Positions 26,639 to 35,600 of a stretch of 64,000 nt of DNA are shown one piece after another (position 1 is the first letter of the stretch; the number at the start of each line of letters is the position of its first letter). The notes under the pieces were generated by a model, which was given only the letters and a program-made list of their open reading frames with translations, was not told the origin of the DNA and searched no databases. This DNA comes from Paenibacillus sp. V4I7. Its GTDB lineage: Bacteria > Bacillota > Bacilli > Paenibacillales > NBRC-103111. The translations under genes were made by a program, and so were the position numbers. The stretch spans positions 2,480,001 through 2,544,000 of the forward strand of contig NZ_JAUSZD010000002.1 in NCBI RefSeq assembly GCF_030817275.1. Reading direction: 5' to 3'.

Positions 26639-26677
26639 GAACATGTGATGATTTCCGTTCTCAGACGTTATCTGTTG

Positions 26678-29600
26678 TCAACCTTCAACCATATCTCCAA
26701 CTTCATTCTCTCTAATATCATTCGCTGCATCGTCGTATACGCCTTCATCATTCTCTTTATCTTCGATCTTCTCTTGGTGAGAATTGAACACCTTGATCTT
26801 AATCTCCGATTGTTTGCCACGATAAGAGGCAGTAATAGTTGCGGATCCAGGCTTCACAGCTGTAATAGTGCCGTCTGCAGCAATGGATGCAACTTTATCG
26901 AGCGAAGAGATGAATGTCGCTCCTTGGGTGATGTACGCCATTGTGCCATCCGAGTAAGAAGCTTTGAGCGGTGCTATGAAGGTCTCACCTTTGACAAGAC
27001 TGTATTTATTCTCATCAAAGGTGAGACTTGCCAGCTCGACGACAGTAACGACAGATTTGGTAGTTTGTCCTTCATAGACAGCGGTGATTTCAGCAGTCCC
27101 GGCCTTCAGCGCGGTAACTGTTCCGTCTGCGGCAACGGCTGCAACCTCAGGATTGCTGGAGCTGAACACAGCACCGGTTACTACGGCTCTCGTTTCGTCC
27201 GAGTAAACGGCTGTCGTGACGGTGGCATGTTTGTCGCCTGCTACTAGTCGGTAGGCGGCAGAATCAAGCTCAATGCCTGTGATGACGGGAGCCGTACGCG
27301 TTATGGTTACGGTTTTTTCGTTCGTTTTGCGGCCGTCTACGTAAACGGAGATTTTTACGGGATTGGCACCTACTTCCAGCGAGACCTTGCCACTGAAGTC
27401 TCCGTTGTTAGCCAGCGCAGTCGGAACGCCGTTCAAACGAACATCAGCCATTCCCGTCCCAAGCACTTCAACATTGCCTTTGATCTCGAGATTCTTCAGT
27501 GGTGTGCTGGTGTTTGCATAGGCTAAGTGACCGCGCAGCACAGCCGATCTGACAGCATCGCCGACCTTGTACGTTCTGGCGACCAGCTGTCGTCTCGTCC
27601 GAACGCCGGAAGCATCCAGAGCAGAAATCACGAAGCCGCCATGCGGAATGACGCTGTTATTAGGTGACATATTCGTCCAGTTCCAGCTAAGCGCCTGTTG
27701 TTGGTTAACGACCTTAGTGACTTTACCGGTGCTATCTACGATCGCTTCGACACCAAAGGTGCTGGTAGCTGTCGTTAGACCAAACGAATCCGTATAGACG
27801 TTGAGATTATTCTCATTCCGGCTCACATTGTACAAATCGCCTTCGAGGAACGATTCCTGATTGCCTGGAACACTCGAGCCTACTTGATAATCCTTGACGT
27901 ACTCCACGTTCTGGAGCGAGGCTTTCACAACTGCCCAGTTAACTTGCGAATAGTCGAAAAGCATCAAACCATTCGATTGCGACAAGCCAGCCTGGAACAC
28001 CGACCGCTGCAGCGGGGGATCTTGGATGTTCGCCAGCGCGATACTAGCGTACATCGGAACTTCACCGTTCGTTACAATATTACCTAGCGTGATGTGATGC
28101 TCGATTTCTTTTTGCGTCGTTTGATACGTGCCAATCATAAGAAAATCAATGTTGCCTGTATAGCCGGTTTGTGCGTAAGAGTCCGTGTAAAGGCTGTCGG
28201 CAGGGAATTGCAGACGACTATCATATTTGAAGTTCGGGCTGCCCCAGTGGACACCGTTCAGGTAGTAAGACTCAAACCAGGAGCCGACATAGGCGGAAGA
28301 GTAGATCTTATGGCCTTTCAGCGCCGTGTAGCGATCGGTGAGCGAACGGACCTCATCCGTAAACGTCTTAATCGTCTGCGAGCGGAATTCCCACCAATCA
28401 TTGATGAGCGGTCCGAATTGCCGGACATTGTTCACATAAGTGAAAACGTCGGCCGGCCAGTTTGTTAGTTGTTTACCGCGAACGGCGAGAAACGCCTCGA
28501 ACTTCGAGCGGGTTAAGGGGCTAAAGTCAGCCGTTTCATTGTCATAGCGGGTACGGTCGAGCACGACGCCGTCAACATCGTAGTTTTTGATGACTTCTTC
28601 CATATTTTTCAGTTCGAAAGCTCTTACGTCATCATTAGCCGGGTTAACGAAAGCAACGAGGGATTTGCCCGTTTTGAAATAGTTGCTCTCACGCAGCCGC
28701 AGAATCTGGCCGCCATCCTCGGGTCGGTAAACGTGCTCTTCCCAATCAAGGTGCTGATTCAGCAGCCCATACTCGTTGTGCGCAGGTGAGCCTTCGGCAA
28801 AGACATTGAACGCTGCGTGGATTTTGATGCCGAGCTGATGCCCGTACTTGATGAATTCCTCCAGCATGTCTAGGTTCGGATTCGCTCCCGCACGGGTAGG
28901 CGCAGTCATCTGTGAGATATGTGGACGACCGGTCAGGTCGTTCTTCTTGTAGTTGGCGAAGCCTTCTACACCTTTAACATCTAATGCTATGGCCGTGACT
29001 CCGGCGTCTTTTGCCTTGATCAGCATATCGTGAACATTTTCAGGCGTCTGTAACTTGAAAATATTCGTTCCTTGGTCTACCCAGAGGACGACTTCCTTCG
29101 CGGTGCCGGTTTGTTTTTTATAAAACACGACAAGCGTCTTGCGGTCATTTTCCGTCCCGTTCTTTGCGGCGATGACATCAAGATAATTGACACCCTCCGT
29201 GAGAACAACCTCGATCTGGAAGGTGCCGTTCGCTTGCAAGGCAACCGTGGATTGGTTCACACGAATCGAATAGGGGATACCTTGCTCTAGGTTTTCCAGC
29301 TTGCCGGAGACCACTGTTTTCGGCTCGGTTACCGTAAACCATTCATCGTTGTTCAGCTTAAGCCGAGCTTTGAGGCCTTGTCCTGTCATTAATTCAGAGA
29401 CAGGGATGACTTCACCGTTTTTGCGCAGCTTGATTTTGTCACCGACCTTGAAATTTTTCGCCAGATATTGCTTGTAGGTCTTGTTCGCCCAACTGTCGTC
29501 ATTCGAAACTAGGATGTAACCGCCTTGTGGGATGACTAGGTCAGTAGGCCCTGTCCAGACAGGCACTGCGCCGTTCACAGAAGGGTTTACCACCCGAGTG

Positions 29601-29923
29601 ACCTGGTTAGCTCCATCGACGACAACGCCGACGGAAGTTTTTCCAACCGTAATCTGAGGTGCATACTCCGTTGTGAATAAAGCTACATAATCGGTGATGC
29701 CGCTTACATCCTTATCAACAGCATTAATTTGCTTGCGAGGACCTTCAATATCAATGGTAATGTCGACCGGAGCGGCTTCTACTTCAATGTAATCGGCGGC
29801 GGTCGGAGCAGCGGCAGTGGCAGCGGAGCCTGAGACGGTTTCCGCAGCAAGCGCGGTTGTGGACCAAAGGGAAACGATCATTGTGAGCAATAGGGTCATA
29901 GACAACCATTTCGACTTATTCAA
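26678..29923 (-). CDS. Secreted family-10-like glycosidase with duplicated flanking domains and two Ig-like domains
   Basis: The 1081-residue precursor has a signal peptide (cleavage near ALA-AE, residue 27). A TIM-barrel like that of PF02638-type putative glycosidases spans about 275-680 (VVLWVDQGTNIFKL, ALDVKGVEGF, GIKIHAAFNVFAEGS, VDGVVLDRTRYDNE, IDFLMIGTY). The barrel is bracketed by two related blocks, about 78-265 and 708-875, each with the pattern IP-x-GGYV...YKVGD. Two BIG2-type Ig-like domains follow (about 882-962 and 965-1045), then an acidic tail. Start TTG 29923 has AAGGA 12 bases upstream. It is the last gene of a reverse-strand trio. The substrate is unknown. Confidence 0.82.
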   Translation of the reverse strand: MNKSKWLSMTLLLTMIVSLWSTTALAAETVSGSAATAAAPTAADYIEVEAAPVDITIDIEGPRKQINAVDKDVSGITDYVALFTTEYAPQITVGKTSVGVVVDGANQVTRVVNPSVNGAVPVWTGPTDLVIPQGGYILVSNDDSWANKTYKQYLAKNFKVGDKIKLRKNGEVIPVSELMTGQGLKARLKLNNDEWFTVTEPKTVVSGKLENLEQGIPYSIRVNQSTVALQANGTFQIEVVLTEGVNYLDVIAAKNGTENDRKTLVVFYKKQTGTAKEVVLWVDQGTNIFKLQTPENVHDMLIKAKDAGVTAIALDVKGVEGFANYKKNDLTGRPHISQMTAPTRAGANPNLDMLEEFIKYGHQLGIKIHAAFNVFAEGSPAHNEYGLLNQHLDWEEHVYRPEDGGQILRLRESNYFKTGKSLVAFVNPANDDVRAFELKNMEEVIKNYDVDGVVLDRTRYDNETADFSPLTRSKFEAFLAVRGKQLTNWPADVFTYVNNVRQFGPLINDWWEFRSQTIKTFTDEVRSLTDRYTALKGHKIYSSAYVGSWFESYYLNGVHWGSPNFKYDSRLQFPADSLYTDSYAQTGYTGNIDFLMIGTYQTTQKEIEHHITLGNIVTNGEVPMYASIALANIQDPPLQRSVFQAGLSQSNGLMLFDYSQVNWAVVKASLQNVEYVKDYQVGSSVPGNQESFLEGDLYNVSRNENNLNVYTDSFGLTTATSTFGVEAIVDSTGKVTKVVNQQQALSWNWTNMSPNNSVIPHGGFVISALDASGVRTRRQLVARTYKVGDAVRSAVLRGHLAYANTSTPLKNLEIKGNVEVLGTGMADVRLNGVPTALANNGDFSGKVSLEVGANPVKISVYVDGRKTNEKTVTITRTAPVITGIELDSAAYRLVAGDKHATVTTAVYSDETRAVVTGAVFSSSNPEVAAVAADGTVTALKAGTAEITAVYEGQTTKSVVTVVELASLTFDENKYSLVKGETFIAPLKASYSDGTMAYITQGATFISSLDKVASIAADGTITAVKPGSATITASYRGKQSEIKIKVFNSHQEKIEDKENDEGVYDDAANDIRENEVGDMVEG

Positions 29924-30003
29924 CGGGTTTCACTATCCTTCCATTCATGTGATAGGGCTAGTTTTGAACCGATGCTATGTGAGTTTTGTCGTAAGCTGCT
30001 TTT

Positions 30004-31062
30004 TTAGAAGTGTATTTCTTCGCCTTTTTCGCTAGATTCATAGATACCGCAAAGAATTTTCATCATTTCAACACCGTCTTGAACAGGAGAAATGGTTTCT
30101 TTTTTGCCTTGGCATACTTCAATGAAATAATTGATTTCATCCTGAAACCCGGCAACAAAATCAAAAGACAGGTTGTTGATCTGCGGCGTGAGGTTCAAGA
30201 TGGTATCGTGCTTCTCCGTAATGATAGATAGCTGAGGTTCCAGTTCGGCGCCGCCTTTGTCGCCATACAGCTTCACGGTAAGCTCGTCTTCCTTCGCATG
30301 AAGCGTGAAGCTTACGTCTACAAGGATGGAGGCGCCATTCTCGAAACGTATCAGCGCATTCGCCATATCCTCTACGGTATTGTGAGAAGCGTCATAGTCC
30401 GCCGCCTTGTAAAAGGCAAGGTTTTTCACGTTAGCGCGGTTGCCAAGTTTTTTGTAGGTATTGCCGGAGACTGACTTCACCTTCGGTCGGCCCATCAAGT
30501 ACCAGCAAAGGTCGATAACGTGGACACCTACATCGATCAGCGGACCGCCGCCTGAACGCTCGACATCGGAAAACCAGCCACCCGGGTTGCCGAGACGACG
30601 AATGCACGAAGCTTTGGCGTAGTAAATATCACCGAGTTCACCGTTTTCCAGAAACGATTTGATGATGCGAGTGTTAGAAGCATACCTGCGGACGAAACCG
30701 ACCTGTAGCGTTTTGCCGGATCGATGGACCGCTTCCTCCACGGCAAGCGCTTCGTTAACCGTCATGCAGAGCGGTTTTTCGGTAAGCACGTTTTTGCCGG
30801 CATCCAATGCGGCGATGGAGATCGGCGCATGGGTATTGTTCCACGTACAGATGCTGACGGCATCGATCCCAGGATCGGCAAGCAATTCTTTATAGTCTGT
30901 GTAAATGCGAGTTATGCCGTATTTTTCGGCTTTCGCCATTGCGCGTTCTTCATTCAGGTCGCAGATGGCGTAAAGCTCAGCGTCTGGATTATTTTGGTAT
31001 GATTTCAAATGCATTTCGGAAATGGATCCGGCTCCGATGACCGCTACACGTACTTTGCTCAT
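30004..31062 (-). CDS. Gfo/Idh/MocA family oxidoreductase, 352 aa
   Basis: A Rossmann start VRVAVIGAGSISEMHLKSY binds NAD(P), the acid ICDLNEE ends the second strand, and NVLTEKPLCMTVNEALA carries the catalytic Lys. GGPLIDVGVHVIDLCWYLMG is the substrate-side motif. The family oxidises or epimerises sugars and sugar derivatives. AGGAG lies 9-10 bases before ATG 31062. It lies 30 bases after the FAD enzyme gene and 80 before the glycosidase gene on the same strand, so the three form an operon. Confidence 0.9.
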   Translation of the reverse strand: MSKVRVAVIGAGSISEMHLKSYQNNPDAELYAICDLNEERAMAKAEKYGITRIYTDYKELLADPGIDAVSICTWNNTHAPISIAALDAGKNVLTEKPLCMTVNEALAVEEAVHRSGKTLQVGFVRRYASNTRIIKSFLENGELGDIYYAKASCIRRLGNPGGWFSDVERSGGGPLIDVGVHVIDLCWYLMGRPKVKSVSGNTYKKLGNRANVKNLAFYKAADYDASHNTVEDMANALIRFENGASILVDVSFTLHAKEDELTVKLYGDKGGAELEPQLSIITEKHDTILNLTPQINNLSFDFVAGFQDEINYFIEVCQGKKETISPVQDGVEMMKILCGIYESSEKGEEIHF

Positions 31063-31092
31063 TTGAAAAACTCCTCGTCTCTAGAATGTTTT

Positions 31093-32691
31093 TTATACAG
31101 AATGAATTGTTGGCCAAGCCAGCTCAATCCCATAGCTTACAAGCATATTCTGAAAGGCTCTAAGCTCAGTCTCCATGCTGCGTACCTCGCGGGGCAGGAG
31201 TTCACGGTCGATACAGCGGCTTGCCAGAAAACCTGCCGCCTCGCCGATGTTCCATTCAACCGGATGGAGCCGGTAGCAGCCATTTGTAATATGGGTGACG
31301 CCAAGATTTTTGCATGCTGGAAGCAGATTGTTTATGCGGACAGGAATCAGGCTGCCGAGTGGAATTTGGAACGGCAGGGAAGAGATATCGATATAATGGC
31401 GATTTCCCGTGCTGGGATGCAGGTCAATTCGGTAACAGCCGATGCCTACAGAATCGGCGAACTGCTCTGCTTTCCCATCGGGTCGGCAGGCTGTGCTCAC
31501 ATGCTGTTCGAGTACGGTAAACTGGGCTTTGATCCTGCGTGACTCTCGCATGTAAGGTGACATGGCCAGTCCGTCCTCGGTTCCTACGATGTCTTTGCGC
31601 AGACGAAGTCCCGGGTAGCCGATCCCCCCATCAGGCCGAGGCGCTTCCGTTTGCAGCCAGTAAAGCAAGGAGAGGCTTAGCTGCTTCGCATCCCACAGAT
31701 TCCGCTCTCTTTCCTCATCGCTCACGTCGATGACCGAACCAAGCCAGTAATCATTCTGCGGCCAGTTGACCAGTGTAATGCTTCCGGGATAAAAGCCTTG
31801 CTCGAAGTTTCTGCTGTCGATAATGCGCCGATAGTAGAACAGAGAGTACTTTTCCGTCCCTTCAAAAAGTTCATAAGTGACATGCTCTAGCGTATGAGGG
31901 CGGACGCCGGACCAGCTTAGCAGCCGATCGGGCCAAAAATCGGCTTTGTACTGCCGCCAGAAATCATAGCGCTCTGGACGTTCGATGGTGTGGTCTTCGC
32001 CTTCGATGTAATCCATCGCGAAGCAGTATGTAAAGCCCTGCATATCCTGCGGAAGAGCTTCACCTTCCACGGCGTGTGGTTCCCCGGTTTGGCTTTTGGA
32101 CTCCGCCCCAGTCACATATTCCGCGCCGATAAGCGGCAGAACATCTCCACATTCCGTTGCGTCAAGGAAGTAGGCAGCGTATAGTTCCACGAGTTGTCCG
32201 GTAAGCAAATTGCGTACCGTTACCGTTCGTACGTCATCACCGTCGACGGAAGCCGATTCTGCGCTGTGACGGATAAGAATCTGCAGCCTCCCGCTGTGAA
32301 TATAAGGAGCCAGCATTTCCTGCAGAACTGCCAATGCTGCGCGTGGCTCATGGCACAACCGCGAAACGCCACCGTTTCCAGGGTTAAGATTGAAACGGGA
32401 CCGTGCCTCTTCGGTAAGGGGGAAATGGCGCCGGTAATAATCACGCACCCCATCCCGGAACTGCCGGTACGTGCGGGTGCAGCCGAACTGTTCAATCCAT
32501 GGGTGCTCATCCGGCGGAACAGCCTGACTCGTTAATTGCCCACCAATCCAGTCGGTTTCCTCGGTCATGATCACCGTCTTGCCCGATTTGGCAGCGGCAA
32601 GTGCGGCTGCGCAGCCGCCGGTTCCACCGCCAATCACGACGATATCGGTATGAAATTTTTGAATGTTGTGGTTGCTGTTCTTGTGTGACAA
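31093..32691 (-). CDS. FAD-dependent oxidoreductase (PF12831 type), 532 aa
   Basis: The dinucleotide motif TDIVVIGGGTGGCAAALAAAKSGKTVIMTE lies near residue 15, followed by DWIGGQLTSQAVPPDEH, which is typical of the FAD_oxidored family near sugar loci. AAYFLDATECGDVLPLIGAEYVTG and CRYRLHP-like end segments fit too. TTG 32691 is chosen because AAAGGAGGG lies 11 bases upstream. The reaction is not known; a sugar or sugar-acid oxidation is an inference from context. It is the first gene of the reverse-strand trio. Confidence 0.82.
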   Translation of the reverse strand: MSHKNSNHNIQKFHTDIVVIGGGTGGCAAALAAAKSGKTVIMTEETDWIGGQLTSQAVPPDEHPWIEQFGCTRTYRQFRDGVRDYYRRHFPLTEEARSRFNLNPGNGGVSRLCHEPRAALAVLQEMLAPYIHSGRLQILIRHSAESASVDGDDVRTVTVRNLLTGQLVELYAAYFLDATECGDVLPLIGAEYVTGAESKSQTGEPHAVEGEALPQDMQGFTYCFAMDYIEGEDHTIERPERYDFWRQYKADFWPDRLLSWSGVRPHTLEHVTYELFEGTEKYSLFYYRRIIDSRNFEQGFYPGSITLVNWPQNDYWLGSVIDVSDEERERNLWDAKQLSLSLLYWLQTEAPRPDGGIGYPGLRLRKDIVGTEDGLAMSPYMRESRRIKAQFTVLEQHVSTACRPDGKAEQFADSVGIGCYRIDLHPSTGNRHYIDISSLPFQIPLGSLIPVRINNLLPACKNLGVTHITNGCYRLHPVEWNIGEAAGFLASRCIDRELLPREVRSMETELRAFQNMLVSYGIELAWPTIHSV

Positions 32692-32911
32692 CGGAAATAT
32701 TCCCTCCTTTTTCCTCCTCGCCTGCATAAATTCACAGGCTATCCTCATTGTAATACAGCGGGAACGAGGTCACAGCGGAGGACCATGACTTCTTTTGGTA
32801 CTTTAATAACCATTGGCTATGAAAAAAAGGGATTGCTTGATCGGAGTCGAAAATGGATAACAAAGATTCACGATGTGAGTTCATTTTAAGGAGTAAGTAG
32901 AGGAGGACTTT

Positions 32912-34018
32912 ATGATGCCAAATCAACAACAACCGGTCAACACCGTGCAGTTGGACGCAAACATGCGAATTCAGCAATCCGGCGACAATAATCTTAATTG
33001 GTATTCACCGCTAGAGAAGCCATTCCATATTGCTGGTTTCGGCTGGCTGCACGAAGAAAGGCTTTACCGCCGGCTGCCGGCAAAACCAGATTGGAAACTT
33101 CCAGAAGCGGTAGACCAATTGGCCAACTGCACCGCTGGCGGACAAATTCGTTTCGAGACGGATGCCACCTCGTTATCTGTCAAAGTAAAACTGTCGGGGG
33201 CTGCCAATATGTATCATATGCCCGCGACGGGGCAATGCGGGTTTGATTGTTACATCGGAAGTCCGGGGGAGCAGCTTTATTACGGCACAACCGTTTACGA
33301 TCATAAGCTGACCGAATACGAAGCTGTTATTTATAAAGATATGGCGCAAGAGAGCAGGATCATTACGTTGAATTTTCCGCTCTACCAAGGCGTAGAGGAA
33401 GTTTGGATTGGATTGGATCGGGAAGCGCAGATCGTCCCGCCACCGATTTACGAAAATAGCGGTAAGATCATCGTCTACGGCACCTCCATAACACAAGGCG
33501 GCTGCGCAGCCCGTCCGGGTATGGCTTATACAAACATTCTATCCAGACGAATCAACATGGAGTTTCTCAACCTAGGCTTTTCCGGAAACGGTAAGGGAGA
33601 ACCGGAGCTCGCTCATATCCTTTCTGAAATCCCGGACCCTGCATGCCTGATCTTGGATTATGAGGGGAACTGTGGTTCTACTGAACTGCTTCAGATAACA
33701 CTGCCCGAGTTCATATCGATCTATCGAGATAAACACCCACTGACGCCTATTCTCGTGATCTCGCGTATTACCCACGCCAAGGAAAAATTTCAGGCACAGA
33801 TGGCGCAGGATCGAGCGGACCGCAAACAAATCCAGAACCGAGCCGTAGAGCAGGCACGCGAACTGGGCGACGCCAACATCTATTTTTGTGACGGCTCTAA
33901 ACTGCTGGGTGAGGATGCTCACGAATGTACGGTAGACGGTTCGCATCCGACTGACCTCGGCTTTTTGCGTATGGCAAATGGGCTCACGCCAGTGCTGCAG
34001 AATATTTTGGCCGATTGA
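32912..34018 (+). CDS. SGNH/GDSL-type esterase with N-terminal beta domain
   Basis: The 368-residue protein has an N-terminal beta-sandwich (about 20-180, with GFDCYIGSP resembling the GxDLY motif). The SGNH domain follows: block I IIVYGTSITQGG with the nucleophile Ser, block II LGFSGNGKGE, block III-like DYEGNCG, and block V DGSHPTDLGF with Asp and His. No signal peptide is seen. Enzymes of this build remove acyl groups from sugars. AGAGGAGG lies 6-7 bases before ATGATG 32912. Confidence 0.85.
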   Translation: MMPNQQQPVNTVQLDANMRIQQSGDNNLNWYSPLEKPFHIAGFGWLHEERLYRRLPAKPDWKLPEAVDQLANCTAGGQIRFETDATSLSVKVKLSGAANMYHMPATGQCGFDCYIGSPGEQLYYGTTVYDHKLTEYEAVIYKDMAQESRIITLNFPLYQGVEEVWIGLDREAQIVPPPIYENSGKIIVYGTSITQGGCAARPGMAYTNILSRRINMEFLNLGFSGNGKGEPELAHILSEIPDPACLILDYEGNCGSTELLQITLPEFISIYRDKHPLTPILVISRITHAKEKFQAQMAQDRADRKQIQNRAVEQARELGDANIYFCDGSKLLGEDAHECTVDGSHPTDLGFLRMANGLTPVLQNILAD

Positions 34019-34052
34019 TTGCCGGTATCGTTATGCCTGAAGGGGTGGTTGA

Positions 34053-35562
34053 ATGATGAAAAGGAAGAAAGCAGCGATTCTCGTCTTACTCGCATGCTTC
34101 ACTACTGCTGGCTGCAGCTTACCGGAATGGGCAAAGAACGAAGATAAGGTTGCGGAAGCTGCACAGGAACCGGTCATTCGAATCGTCGTGAACAGTCTGG
34201 GCATGAACTTTCCGGAAGGTATGGATGAGAATAACAACCCCTACCTAAACGATATCGAGAAAAACATCGGCGTACAGGTGAATGTGACACTCCCGCCGCT
34301 GAATGGATATGATGAAAAGCTAAACGTCATTATGACGGCTGGGGAGCCTCCGGATCTGCTGAACACGAGCAATCCCTCTTGGTTTATTAATTTCGTGAAT
34401 CAAAAGGCGCTCACGCCTTTGAATGACTATATTGAGAAGTATGGGGCGCACCTGAAGGCCAAAATCCCAAAAGAAGCTTGGGATAACGTTACCGTTGATG
34501 GCCAAATATACGCTATACCCAGCCTTAACGAGGTGAAGGGAACTGAAATCATTTACGCCCGAAAAGACTGGTTGGACAAGCTAGGCCTGCAGCCTCCTCG
34601 AACAATTGAAGAGTTTACTGCGGTGATGAAGGCTTTTGCCGAAGGAGATCCTGACGGAAACGGAAGGACGGATACCTTCGGTCTCTCGATCTTGGAGCGT
34701 CTCAGGAGAACGTCGCCTTTTCTCGGCGCCTTCGGCGTACAAATGAACGCCTGGTATGAACGGGACGGTAAGTTGGTTTACTCCGGTATCCTCCCCGAAA
34801 TGAAAGAGGCACTCATTTACCTTCGCAGCCTGTACGACCAGAATATTCTGGACCCGGAATTCCCGCTCAATAAAATCGATGTACTTGGCGAAAAGATAGC
34901 GACCGGCCGGGTCGGCCTATATTCCGCGGCTTGGTCTGATACAGCGCACCCACATTGCGGCAAACCGCAAAAACGATCCGAAAGCGGTGTGGATCCCGCT
35001 TGACTTTCCGGTCGGACCGAACGGCAAACACGGGGTCTACAGCACTTCAAACGTCCGTTCTTACAATGTTGTGCCCGTCAAGAGTCAAAACGCTGAAGCA
35101 GTTGTCAAATTTCTCGATTTTATAGCAGGCCCCGGACAAACAAGCCTAAAGCTCGGTTTTGAAAATGAAATATGGACCCGGGTGAACGGAAAGCTTTCTA
35201 TCCGGTTCGACGAGCACACGAAGCATGGTTATCGGGGTATCTATGGATCGTTGGTCGATACCGCAGAGCGGGAAATAACACAAGATCGGCTGGAGGGACT
35301 CGGCGAACAGTTTCAGCTATACGAAAACCTGCAGCGAATAGAGAGCAACCTGATGGAAGACCGGTTTAACGGACCACCGACACCCGCAATGGGCAAGCAT
35401 CACGTCAAGTTGTCCAAACTGCAAGAAGAGACATTTACGCGAATCATCGCAGGAATGAGCCCTATCGAGGAATTCGATGCCTTTGTGAAGAAATGGAAGG
35501 ATGCTGGCGGCGATGAAATAACCGGAGAAGTGAACGAATGGTGGCGAGAAACCGGCAAGTAG
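34053..35562 (+). pseudogene. Second extracellular solute-binding lipoprotein, frameshifted
   Basis: The start MMKRKKAAILVLLACFTTAGC has a lipobox (TAGC). The first frame follows the LplA/YtcQ pattern up to GLYSAAWSD and then ends after a nonsense tail at 35003. A second frame, open from before 34987 to TAG 35562, continues with QRTHIAANRKNDPKAVWIPLDF and ends with MSPIEEFDAFVKKWKDAGGDEITGEVNEWW, the normal family ending. One extra base near 34942-34948 (GATACAG) explains the break. It is either a true lesion or a sequencing error. It sits between the esterase and sensor-kinase genes. Confidence 0.85.
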
Positions 35563-35600
35563 CCGGAAAGTAGCAGGGCACGAATGGAGGGACCACCACT

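Noticed and set aside
26552..27247. Long forward-strand open frame opposite the end of the glycosidase gene
   Set aside because: It is Cys- and Ser-rich with no domain and mirrors the Ig-like repeats of the real reverse-strand gene, so it is a shadow frame.
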